A stretch of 12,278 nt of DNA from Chromera velia (GCA_018398765.1 JAHBMJ010003217.1:1-12278); one strand, 5' to 3'; positions 1-8,641 are shown, numbered from the stretch's first letter. Notes: generated from the letters alone by a model not told the origin. Numbers and translations are program-made.

Positions 1-26
1 ACACACACACACACACGCACGCACAC

Positions 27-70
<44 letters not shown>

Positions 71-88
71 ACGCACGCACACAGAGTC

Positions 89-120
<32 letters not shown>
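1..120. repeat. (CA)n then (AG)n microsatellites
   Basis: Bases 1-84 are almost pure CA with a few CG and GA interruptions. Bases 91-120 are pure AG. It lies downstream of the proposed end of the minus-strand PBP gene. Nothing else is visible between 121 and 299. Confidence 0.95.
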
Positions 121-123
<3 letters not shown>

Positions 124-299
124 CCCACGGATGAGGCAATGGAGAAAGACGCCGAGATGGTCGGCTGAAGTCTACAGAAAGAACGGCTTCGTGCTGCGTG
201 AAGGAACATACACAGCTTCCTTGGTGGGATAATGGAGGATTTGAAACAAACAATAGATTGCGTGGATGCAGGTGGACACATTGAGGTCGGGGGAGAGCA

Positions 300-3200
300 T
301 CAGGTAGAGGGGCGGACCTGTGTGTACGCTCCGTCAAGAAGTGCTGCGAGAGTTGCCGCCGTCAGAGACAGACTCGCAAGGTTGTTCACCTGCATTGATG
401 AACAAACAAACATTGCAGGTGTAGATGAAGGAACGCACTACATGATCCTTCTCAAAGTCTTTTTTCTTGTTTTGTAAGTCCCGTAGATGTTATACTTGGG
501 TTTTCTTCGAGGGCCACTTTGACAACGCTGCGGTTTACGTGGAGAATCTTCCAAGTCTGTTCATGTCCTTGTGTGTGGGCAAAACCAAGAAGAGAACTCC
601 CTTCAGTCTAAGTCACACACGGAGACAAAGAGAAGAACCACCCTCCTCATGCTGACACACCTTGGCAATCAGGACGAATCCCATGGCAACGAAGGGAATG
701 GCCACAAACTCTGAGTCTCCCACATCAGGAATTTCAGAGAACCCCAGAAGAATCTTATACCTCTCCCCAGAGGCAAGACTCAAAAGCTGCCTCTTCTCAG
801 CCACTCCCTTTGCCTCCCCCTCGAGAGGACTTTCACGAGAGAGCTCATACTCACGGCCTGGCAGAGAAAGGGACCGCCTGCCAGAGCTTGAGAGGGTCAC
901 CGTAGAGCTGCTAAAAGATAGACTCAGGGTCGTGGTGTTCTGCTCGAAGACCTCGTTGATTGAACTCAAGGTCTCGCTCAGTGCCTGCATTCATTCGCAT
1001 TTGCACAGCGATCGAGAAGACTTGTTTCAAACAGCACAGAGAAGAAGCAAAAGACCCTTTTCACAATCAAGGTCATTCATAAAACCTCACATAGCCAACG
1101 AGAAAATCCTGCCACAAGCAAAGCCATTAAGAGTTCAACCACCAAACCGCAGCAGCCGTACACGAGCAGCGTAAAGCCGATCAAAACCCCCGCTCCCTCC
1201 ACGCACCGCAGATCCCGATCCAGAGACGCCTGTTCTTGCTGCGCTCGCAGGCACGATCCCTGTCGAGGCGATATTCGCAGCGTCGTACAGAGGGGTGGTG
1301 CCATACTTAGAGGAGCAAAGGATCTGCTGGCGGAGCTTCAAAGTCACGAAATCACGAATCACTTCAGGGAGGGCTGCAAATCCAAGATCTGTTGCTGCTT
1401 GCCTGCAGATGAAGAAAATGAACCCAATTAAGTGAACAAGTGAGACCTTCCAGGTGCCATGCCTGTTCGTGTCAGCGGTCAAGAGGCATTTCCAAGAGTC
1501 CTCCAGTTTTGACTTGATGGGTGTTTTTGTCAGGCAGGCGTCTGAAGACCTTTTTCAGAGAACAAACACGGCCGTCAACTGACATTTCTTTAGACTAGAA
1601 AGGCAGTGCTTTCGTCCAGACATTTCATTTCACAGTGTTTTGGAAAGAACTCCATCGGACAAACAAGGATTGCAAGACGACAACTTTCCTTCCAGCCGTC
1701 CATCGATCAATCCTCTCTTCTTCTCTTCTGGCTGCAAAAGCGCGATTACATCAAGTGAGGACCCACAGAGACTGCACTGTAGAGGGTGCAACCCTACGCC
1801 CACAGATCAATCACAGGATCGAGCTCTCAGACGAACCTGGCGTATTCAGAGTAATAGAACCACAGCAGATACTTGAGGGTCTCGATGCGGTTCTGGCACC
1901 CAGCTCTTGTTCTGAGTGTGCCCTTCCTCATGATGAAGTACGTGTAAGAGGATATGGGCCACGAAAGGACGTTCTGATAGGCACAGAGGGGACAGGGAGA
2001 CAGCGTGAAAGGAGAAGGAGGGCAAGAAGAGGCTGGAGAAAATCTGATGGAAAATTTTTGTCTTCAGGAAATGAAGCAGGGAACAACTGAAGAGAAAACC
2101 GATTGAGAAGGGAATGAACAGAGAGAAACTTGAAATCATGTACGGCTAGTGTTTTTCTTCGTTATAGACTTGTTCTGCTTCAAACTGGCCACTAGTTCTT
2201 TCTATCTTCTTAACTGCGGACCAAAAACGCCCCCGATCCTTAACTACAGCAGCGACCAGTTTTACATTTGTGTGATTCAAGTCAAGAGATGCTAGGTGTA
2301 TGTGTGACTGACGGTGGAGTCGAATGTGTCGGCATTCAGCCTTTCCGGATCACTCCCGTCATTCCCGAAGTTGAGGCCCTTCTCCACGAGTGCATACTGA
2401 ACGCTCTGGACCGTTGCTTCCACCACAGTCCCCAGGTCGTTCTTGAATCGGGCATAGGGAACCCCTGCATTCATGCATCAATGGATACTGAATGGACGCG
2501 CGGATGAATGAATAGATGGAGATAGATGGAGGCGTGCGTGCCTGCATGTTAACGTGCACCTATCGACATGCAGTCAAATGGAGGAGAAAAAATGCTCACG
2601 TACAGGGACACTCAGAGGAGGTCAAACGTGGAAGGCTTGACAGAAGAAAAAAGAAAACAATTGAGCCCTCCCTCCAACAAATCCCGGCCTCTCCGAGAGA
2701 GACCCTGCATGCCTGGGTCTTCTTTATCACGCAATAAATTAATTCTACAGTCACGGCCTTTCTTCGTCCCCCCTGTCCCTCCATTGCATGAAAAAGGGGG
2801 GAACTCAACGCAGAAGAATGAGTGTCTTCCTTCTTGACTGTACCCAAATAGTACCAAGCAATTGCCAGCCAATCATGCTGCCTGCCTTGCGCATGGAAGC
2901 AACGAAAAAAAATGCAATGCTGCTGTTTTGAGGTTTGCACTCAGAGACTGCGAGCGCGATCTATTGCACCCTCCCACCCCCCACCCCCACCCACCACCCA
3001 CCAGCAAGAAGAGCGTTCCCGACCACCGCATACCCAACAGTTCCTGGGGTCTCCAACACGTACGCCATCACACCGGAGTTCTTGTTCTGTGCAGTCGCCG
3101 CACTCGCTCCATTGGCGACTCTAGTCGTGTCCCAATCAGGCGCACTTCCTGCCGTGATGCCGAACGCCGCGTTGAAGGCGTTGCATGCCTTGGTGAAAAT

Positions 3201-4878
3201 CTCAGTCGTGCCTGAAAGGAAAGTGAGCAGTCGAAGTGAGATAGAGAATTCAAAGCGACAGAAAGGAAATGAATCCAAGAGAAGAGATCCAACTCACAAC
3301 TGATGCCCGCAGCAGACACTGTGGCGGCCCAGATGGTACAACAAGCACCCGCAGAGACAGAGAGAGAGAGACAGAGAGACACAGGGAGAGTATATGCGTG
3401 TGTGAGAGAGATAGAGATCTGGAAAGACTCACAAGAGAAAAATTAGGCGGATTCATATCGGATGTATGACAAAACAGTGGAGCCCCAGACATAGAGTTGA
3501 CAACGGATGCCGGGGCGAACAGTTCTTTCTTTCCCCTTCAGTGTCTCCCTGCATCCGGAGATAATCGGTCCCGCAATGCAATTGATTACGTGATTTGCAG
3601 AAGCTCATGCGAATGGCATTCGTCTTTGCAGGCAAGCTGGTCACAGAAACAACAAGTGGCCTGACCGGATCCGTCGCTCCGAACAACTGTTTCGATAGTT
3701 ACATCTGCCGGGAGATTGTTGAGGTGACTGTTCAACGCAATCATGTCTGCGTGTTTCCAGGTGGTGATTTGTCCATTGAATATTTTCGTCAGGACGTTCT
3801 TGTCGAGGACCAGCGGCTGGCTTTGGTCTGCCGTTGGTAGGGTGTCTGGGTAGTGGAACGCGGGAACGACTGCCCCTGCGACTGCTGGGTACATTTGGAT
3901 GTCTGGGTAGTTCGTGTAGTCAGAGTCTGACAAAAGAGAGTCCGACCCTGCAGACACAACAATAATGAATGCATAATCAAAACAAGACGACATGCATTCT
4001 TTGATGTACCCACACGGTGTGTCCGAATTGCCTGACAATCTCAGAAAAAGGCACGTCCCAAAGGAAAAAAAAACAAGAAGATGCAAACGAAGGACGCAAC
4101 CGCATGTTTGAGGGCCCACGACTGCATTTGGGTGACTGACCTGCGAAGTCGATGTCTTTTGGTGTGATGTCATCGCTGCAAGTGGCGGGATCCTGCAGAC
4201 AAGACCGTATGAATGCATGTAGATCCACAGACAAAGGCGGGGGACTCTGGTGCGCGGTGAAGTGGGGAAGAGAATCAGGAAGGAAGGACATGGATGGACG
4301 TAAGACAAAAGAGAAAGAAGAGTCACCACAAGACACCGATCAAAATGCTGCTTTGCGGAAGCCGGGACAGGACAGATCAATCGTGCATGCCTGTGTGACT
4401 GCATGAGAATTGTAAGTGGAGGAGAGAGGGCCGGGAGATTGAAAATCAGGTTGCTTTGCAAGAGGATTTTTCAGCTTTGAGAACAAAGGGCTCGTGCACC
4501 TGACGACCGAATGAGCGCAACTGCGCATCCTGATGGAAACTGAAAGACAAAAATGACCAACCTTTATCCTGCATTTTCCCTTGCTGGATCCTGCATGCAC
4601 TCACGCACGCAAAGGAGAGAGAACGCATTCAGTTCCTGCAGAAAGGAATAGTATTGCTATGCACCTGGGCGAATGTAGACGAACTGACCCGTCGATGTGT
4701 AGCTGACATCTGCTTCTGTCGTAAGAATGGAATACCCTTGAATGGCGCGGGTATACAAAGTGAAGGGAAAACTGGCACCTGCTGCTTGTACCACGACCTT
4801 CCCATCTGAGCTGTAGTGATTCCCCTTTGCCAGCAAGAGGCCACGAAGGAGTAGGACAAACCACAAAGGTGCAATCAT
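300..4878 (-). CDS. PstS-like phosphate-binding (PBP) domain protein, multi-exon, membrane-anchored
   Basis: Proposed coding exons, in transcript order: 4878-4689, 4590-4562, 4192-4141, 3947-3666, 3211-3002, 2464-2313, 1973-1837, 1402-1086, 984-661, 389-300. All have GT...AG borders, and phases agree except for one base inside the eighth exon. The start ATG begins a signal peptide (MIAPLWFVLLLRGLLL). PBP motifs follow in order: AAGASFPFTLY (residues 32-42), YTSTGSSKGKC (60-70), DFAGSDSLL (88-96), RSDGSGTTEIF (180-190), VGYAVVGNAL, the WPISSYTYFI and WFYYSEYA segments, then DLGFAALP (356-363) and ILCSSKYG. They match the ligand loops of bacterial PstS (Ser/Phe, Ser, Asp, Arg-Ser-Asp-Gly-Ser-Gly-Thr). 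A hydrophobic stretch near 422-449 suggests a membrane anchor, followed by a Ser-rich tail; the total is about 593 residues. Inference: an extracellular or luminal phosphate-type anion binder, for scavenging or sensing. Exons 9 and 10 are weaker; the frame could instead end at 1077 or 613. The PBP assignment is firm, the 3' end is not. Confidence 0.85.
390..660 (-). other. Putative last intron of the PBP gene
   Basis: Begins GTGTGT and ends in ATGCAG on the minus strand, phase 0 to phase 0. If it is not spliced, translation would read through to a stop at 613. No other feature is seen in it. Confidence 0.4.
1187..1191 (-). other. Apparent one-base frame change in a G5 run of the PBP gene
   Basis: On the coding strand the eighth exon reads the conserved PBP C-terminus in one frame and would stop at 1135. 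The frame one base further on encodes a strongly hydrophobic segment (VLIGFTLLVYGCC and onward) and joins the ninth exon in phase 0. Dropping one G from this run restores a continuous reading. It may be an assembly indel, a real mutation or a sign of an extra intron. An intron with GTGACT as donor and an AG in 1210-1260 would also fix the frame, but would remove the conserved VTLKLRQQILC segment. Confidence 0.5.
2465..3001 (-). other. PBP gene intron 5 (537 bp) with G-rich start
   Basis: Spans the donor GTGGGT after GNALLAG to the acceptor ATGCAG before VPYARF; the phases match. Its first 30 bases on the coding strand are runs of G. The rest is mixed sequence without coding potential that I can defend. 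Confidence 0.75.
2969..3002 (-). other. G-run tract with quadruplex potential at a 5' splice site
   Basis: On the minus strand, G runs of 2, 3, 2, 3, 5, 6, 3 and 3 are separated by single T or A residues. This easily meets the four-run rule for a G-quadruplex. It starts at the exon 5/intron 5 border. Confidence 0.8.
3212..3665 (-). other. PBP gene intron 4 (454 bp) with a purine-rich microsatellite
   Basis: Joins RSDGSG to TTEIFTK exactly at the conserved ligand loop, phase 1 on both sides. Donor GTCAGG, acceptor TTTCAG after a pyrimidine run. It contains an imperfect GA repeat at about 3353-3420. Confidence 0.85.
3353..3420 (+). repeat. Imperfect (GA)n/GACA microsatellite
   Basis: Purine-rich run of GAGA and GACA units inside intron 4 of the PBP gene. 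Confidence 0.85.
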
Positions 4879-5182
4879 TCCGGAGAAGGCTTGCGTTTTT
4901 GCTTCTCCAGCACTCCGGCTAGACCTGATCAGAAAGGCTTTGGGCGCCCGCTAGCTTTCCTGCCTGCATGTATATATATACTGGGGCAGTGATATGAATT
5001 ACCATGAATGAACTCATGGCTCTGACAGGTCAAAAACGGTGTTCGTGTAATCGTGTACTCTACTATAATCTTCGTGTACACGGGGCTGGCGACGTTCAGT
5101 GAATGTCGATCAGTGCGTGGTGAGAAAACACACTTCCTTAATTCCCAAACCATCGATACATATAAGTTTTCCAACGAGTGGC

Positions 5183-5193
5183 TGCATGCATGC
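5183..5193. promoter_or_regulatory. TGCATGCATGC palindromic motif upstream of the PBP gene
   Basis: About 305 bp upstream of the PBP start codon. TGCATGCA is a known binding motif of an apicomplexan ApiAP2 factor; that it works here is inference and depends on the organism being an alveolate. Confidence 0.3.
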
Positions 5194-5321
5194 GTTTGAA
5201 GTGTCTGACCTCGATCGCTCTGCATGTGCGAAGGGAGAAATTTAAAAAATTAATGTCTATATATATCTGACTCATTTTCGGTGAGTGCCTTGAACTCAGT
5301 TGGTGGCCATCAAACTCGCGT

Positions 5322-5339
5322 TGCATGCATATATGCATG
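5322..5339. promoter_or_regulatory. TGCATGCA within a 16-bp perfect palindrome
   Basis: CATGCATATATGCATG at 5324-5339 is a perfect palindrome and overlaps a second TGCATGCA (5322-5329). It lies about 445 bp upstream of the PBP start. It may be a dimeric factor site or chance in AT-rich DNA. Confidence 0.35.
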
Positions 5340-5360
5340 ATTAATCAATTAATTGCAGCT

Positions 5361-5395
5361 GTATACAGACCCTCAATCATCACGTATACAGACCC
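5361..5395 (+). repeat. 12-bp direct repeat GTATACAGACCC
   Basis: Two exact copies at 5361-5372 and 5384-5395, 23 bp apart, in the divergent intergenic region. Function unknown. Confidence 0.8.
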
Positions 5396-5974
5396 CGTCA
5401 GTGGGAATGACTACAATATGTATGTGTATGTGCACTCTAAGGATACACGCATCTATATGTAAGTGCATTATAAGTGTACATATATATGGGTCCTAATAAG
5501 TGCACAACGATGTATCTGAGTGTATGACATGAATGAATAAGGTCTAATGGTGTCCGGGTGAGTACGTTTTGGGGGTATGACGATACATAATATGCTATGC
5601 ATATAACTGAATTGATGGGAGAAGGGGGGTCGCAACAAGTGTCTCGCAGGTTTTTCATCAATATCGAAAATGCACTGGTTTTCCTCGCTTCACATGGGGC
5701 ACCCTGAGGCTCATGTCACCGCCAAGGCGTAAACAGCGGGTTGGGTTTTTTTCCTACCACGGGATGGTGCTGTGCCAATTATGCTGGTCAATGGCAGGTC
5801 GGAGAGAGCAAACATACGTCCAAATAAACATTGTTTCCAAACTAGATATGGCAGTTTAACCCAAAAAGTATTTCCTCTCAGGGGGCGAACGCGGAAAGTA
5901 CCACAAAGAACGAACTATGCATGATGTAGGGGTGGGATACTCCTATAGAGGAGATGCCCAAAATCCCCCGAACC

Positions 5975-5993
5975 TAACATAACATAACATAAC
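5975..5993 (+). repeat. ATAAC pentanucleotide repeat
   Basis: Roughly four tandem copies of a 5-bp unit (ACATA/ATAAC) in intergenic DNA. Confidence 0.8.
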
Positions 5994-6071
5994 TGTCATA
6001 ATCCCTGCTGAGGAGGGCAACTGGGCTTAAACGGCCTAGAAATTAATTCAACGCAGACTAGGAATTCAGAC

Positions 6072-6083
6072 TTCATGCATGAA
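6072..6083. promoter_or_regulatory. TTCATGCATGAA perfect palindrome
   Basis: A 12-bp perfect palindrome with an ATGCAT core, 560 bp upstream of the Cys/His gene start. It belongs to the same motif family as the sites near 5183 and 5322. Confidence 0.3.
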
Positions 6084-6217
6084 TAAACCCTATATAAAAA
6101 AAAAAAATTAATTGCATGTTATGCGAGTTTTTTCGATCCTGGGGCCTCTTGCGCAACTGCTAGCTCCAATTAAAGCGCTTTCCGGGCCCATGGTTTTCCG
6201 GGGCCGTCAGTTTTCTC

Positions 6218-6232
6218 GCGCGCTTTGCGCGC
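6218..6232. promoter_or_regulatory. GCGCGC-TTT-GCGCGC inverted repeat
   Basis: Perfect 6-bp arms with a 3-base loop in a GC-rich patch about 410 bp upstream of the Cys/His gene start. Possible core promoter element; no experimental support. Confidence 0.3.
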
Positions 6233-6643
6233 CGCGGACCGCGAGCTCATAGCTGTAGCTAGCTGTCCCACAGTACACGTGTTGTTAATTCTCTTACAAA
6301 CTGAGTCTCTTTCAGCAGCAAAGAAATTATGGATTGCTTCTTCTTTGCAGTGTTCCAGACACAGTTCTTTACGGGAATTTGACTCTTTCCCTGTGATCTT
6401 TCGTTTCCCCCTTTGCTGCTGTGGGGTTGCGCTGTTTAAGTGACCCAGTCTCTGTCAGACTGTGTTGCTTTTTCCTGTTTGGTGCTGTTTGATCTGGTGT
6501 TTTCGTACCTCCAGAACGTGTGACCTCTCTTCCCTTCGCACCAGTTCTTCCGTGGGCTGCTCGGGGACAGCTTCTTGCGCGCCCCGGGAGGAGTTTCGAA
6601 GGTCGTTTTCGATCTGTCCTCTTTAGATCAAAAGACCCAAAAA

Positions 6644-8641
6644 ATGGATGTTGTTGCTGAGCTCCCCGCAGTCAATGGGCCCCTGCACCCTGCAGTGGGC
6701 CCAGAAGATGGAGATCAGGATATGGGGGAGGGTGATCTTGGCGCCTCGAGCCTTCTCGCCGAGGTCGAAGTCGCTGAGGGGGAAGGTGGAGAGAAAGAGG
6801 GGGGTGTTGGTCAGGTTGAAGAGCCAAAGAAGCAGAGTGGTGGGGGAGATGCAGCAGCAGCAGCCGCCGCCGCCAGCAGCGGCCCCACCGGCGAAGGCAG
6901 TGAGTGGGCTGAGATGGCAGCGGGGCTGAATGCGGCTGGAGATATTGAGATGGCGGTGGGCGCAGAGGCAGTTGAGGGTGCTGGTCCCTCAGAGAAGACT
7001 CCTCCAACCCGCAAGAGGCAGAAGGGGAAAGCCGCAGCAAAAGGCGAAGAGTCGAAGAGACGAAGAGAGAGTGAGGGCCAGGGGGGGGAAGAGGGTGCCC
7101 AGTCCTCCGCAAAGACCCGCCGTCTTCCCAGACCCACCAGACCGGGGTTTGACAAGTGGGGGCACCGGGTGTGTGACCATGGCAAGAGACGCCAGCAGTG
7201 CAAGGAGTGTGGGGGGAGTGCAGTTTGCGATCACGGTCGCCAACGCTACCAATGTCGTGAGTGCCGCCCCTCTGTCAGCAAGAAGGGTGCTGCACTGTGC
7301 AAGCATGAGGTCCCCCGTAGAGAATGTAAAGAGCCTGAGTGTGGGGGGGCAAAGTTCTGCGAACATGGAGTGACCCGCACCCGATGCAAGCAGTGCAAGC
7401 CACCCACCATCTGTGAGCACGAGAAACCCCGCAGCAAGTGTAAGGAGTGCCGAACGGGCGGCAAGAGTTATTGTGAGCACGGTCGAACCCGGGCTCTGTG
7501 TAGAGATTGTGGGGGAAGCAGTATCTGTGAACACAACCGACAGAAAAACTTGTGCAAAGATTGTGGTGGCAAAAGCATCTGCGAGCACGAGAAGCGGAGG
7601 GATCGGTGTAAGGAGTGTGGGGGGAGTGGTTACTGTGAGCATGAGAAGCTGAAATGGGATTGCAAGACCTGTTCATCCCAGCGACTCTGTGAACACGGTC
7701 GCCGCCGTGACAGGTGCAAAGAGTGCCCTGGCGGCCCCATTTGCTCTCACGGTCGCGAGCGCGTGAGCTGCGAGGACTGCAGGCCGTGCGAAGCGCACGG
7801 CAACGTAGCTCGGCACTGCAAGCAGTGCAAGCGTGTGAAGAAAATGTGTGAGCACCAGTCCCTCCCCTCTAAGTGCAAGTTCTGTCAGACAAAGAAGGTG
7901 TGCCAGCATGGCCGAGAGGCCAGGCGGTGCAAGGAGTGTGGGGGGAAGGATATTTGTGAGCACGGGCGGGAGCGCCGCAGGTGCCGTCCGTGTGGGGGCA
8001 AGTCCATGTGCGGCCACGGTCGCGAGCGCCGTCGTTGCAAAGATTGCAACGGGACGGGCATCTGCACGCACGGCAAAGAGAAGCATGCGTGCGGCGAGTG
8101 CGGGTCCTCGAAAGTCTGCCAGCACGGTCGGCTTCGCAGCGGGTGCAAGTCGTGTGGGGGCACTAGCATATGTGAACACGGAAAGCAGCGGTGCAGGTGC
8201 AAGGCGTGTGGGGGTGCAAGCATTTGCCACCACGGGCGCGAGAAGTTCAAGTGCAAAGAGTGTGGGGGGAAGGGAATTTGCGAGCACAACCGCGAGCGTT
8301 GCAAGTGCAAGGAGTGTGGTGGTGCCAGCATTTGCGAGCACGGGTTTGAGAGATCCAAGTGCATCTACTGCAAGGCCATGGGCCTTTGCCGTCACGACAT
8401 CAAGAGGGATGATTGCGAGCGGTGCAGCAAAAAGAAAAACAGCATCCCACTCGTGATCCCCCCTCCCCCTCCCCCCTATCACGATGTCGCCCCCCCCCCG
8501 CTTGCATCCGCACAGAGTGCCCCAGAGGGGGCGAAGGAGAAGGAGGGGGAGGACGTTCAGATGGGAGGGACAGAGGATCCCTCTCTGCTCGCAGAGGATG
8601 CCGCCGCGGCCCAACAGCAGCAGCACCCGATAGTTGACTGA
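6644..8641 (+). CDS. Tandem Cys/His-repeat (C-x-H-x6-C-x2-C) nuclear protein, single exon
   Basis: Uninterrupted 665-residue frame. The start is the first in-frame ATG after the upstream stop at 6521 and has a favourable context (A at -3, G at +4). Residues 1-120 are acidic and low in complexity, with an eight-alanine run. Residues 123-141 form a bipartite nuclear localisation signal (RKRQKGK ... SKRRR). Residues 176-594 hold 23 tandem modules of mostly 18 residues, typified by ICEHGRERRRCKECGGKS; each has one Cys, one His and two more Cys in the pattern C-x-H-x6-C-x2-C. The tail has PPPPPPYHD, an acidic stretch and four glutamines. Known: similar CEHGR...CKxCGG arrays occur, as I recall, in algal, oomycete and giant-virus proteins of unknown function. 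Inference: each module binds zinc and the Arg/Lys-rich array contacts nucleic acid or protein in the nucleus. No enzymatic domain is visible. Unlike its neighbours, the gene lacks introns. Confidence 0.93.
   Translation: MDVVAELPAVNGPLHPAVGPEDGDQDMGEGDLGASSLLAEVEVAEGEGGEKEGGVGQVEEPKKQSGGGDAAAAAAAASSGPTGEGSEWAEMAAGLNAAGDIEMAVGAEAVEGAGPSEKTPPTRKRQKGKAAAKGEESKRRRESEGQGGEEGAQSSAKTRRLPRPTRPGFDKWGHRVCDHGKRRQQCKECGGSAVCDHGRQRYQCRECRPSVSKKGAALCKHEVPRRECKEPECGGAKFCEHGVTRTRCKQCKPPTICEHEKPRSKCKECRTGGKSYCEHGRTRALCRDCGGSSICEHNRQKNLCKDCGGKSICEHEKRRDRCKECGGSGYCEHEKLKWDCKTCSSQRLCEHGRRRDRCKECPGGPICSHGRERVSCEDCRPCEAHGNVARHCKQCKRVKKMCEHQSLPSKCKFCQTKKVCQHGREARRCKECGGKDICEHGRERRRCRPCGGKSMCGHGRERRRCKDCNGTGICTHGKEKHACGECGSSKVCQHGRLRSGCKSCGGTSICEHGKQRCRCKACGGASICHHGREKFKCKECGGKGICEHNRERCKCKECGGASICEHGFERSKCIYCKAMGLCRHDIKRDDCERCSKKKNSIPLVIPPPPPPYHDVAPPPLASAQSAPEGAKEKEGEDVQMGGTEDPSLLAEDAAAAQQQQHPIVD
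7169..8425 (+). repeat. 23 tandem 54-bp coding repeats (CHCC zinc-ribbon-like modules)
   Basis: Period is 54 bp (18 residues), with longer spacers after module 2 (about 24 residues) and module 5 (20). All 92 expected ligands are present. Two modules deviate in spacing: module 3 ends Cys-x3-Cys (CKEPEC), and module 12 begins Cys-x2-His (CEAH). Modules 19 and 21 carry an extra Cys before the third ligand. At the DNA level the copies differ at many third positions, so the array looks old and held by selection on protein rather than freshly amplified. Confidence 0.9.

Larger units (their letters stand above)
4879..6643. promoter_or_regulatory. Divergent intergenic region between the PBP and Cys/His genes
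   Basis: Holds the promoters and 5' leaders of both genes; no coding frame is convincing. The part near the PBP gene (4950-5700) is AT-rich, with TATATATA runs and TGCATGCA palindromes. The middle (5700-6120) is mixed and holds an ATAAC repeat. The part from 6120 to 6240 is GC-rich around a GCGCGC-TTT-GCGCGC palindrome. From 6430 to 6560 the sequence is T-rich and could hold a 5'-leader intron, which I cannot prove. No TATA box or start site can be assigned with confidence. Confidence 0.6.

Noticed and set aside
662-1174. 170-codon plus-strand frame
   Set aside because: Overlaps the proposed ninth PBP exon and the end of the eighth; the minus strand has consistent splice sites and phases. 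Since exon 9 is only moderately supported, this is not absolute.
4665-4688. Alternative exon 1 end at a downstream GTGCAT donor
   Set aside because: It would insert eight residues (QFVYIRPG) into the conserved YTSTGS...GKC loop. The GTCAGT donor at 4688 gives the family motif without a gap and the same phase.
6225-6443. 72-codon frame upstream of the Cys/His gene
   Set aside because: No recognisable motif and it lies in probable promoter or leader sequence; a regulatory upstream frame is possible but unsupported.
6989-7642. 217-codon minus-strand frame
   Set aside because: Same antisense effect of the repeat array and N-terminal low-complexity region; the product is Leu/Thr/Ala-rich with no motif.
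7169-8425. EsV-1-7 repeat domain, classical C2H2 finger, or CRISPR-like array
   Set aside because: Ligand spacing C-x-H-x6-C-x2-C does not fit the C-x4-C-x16-C-x2-H pattern I recall for EsV-1-7, or C2H2. The repeats are coding, contiguous and divergent at the DNA level, unlike CRISPR.
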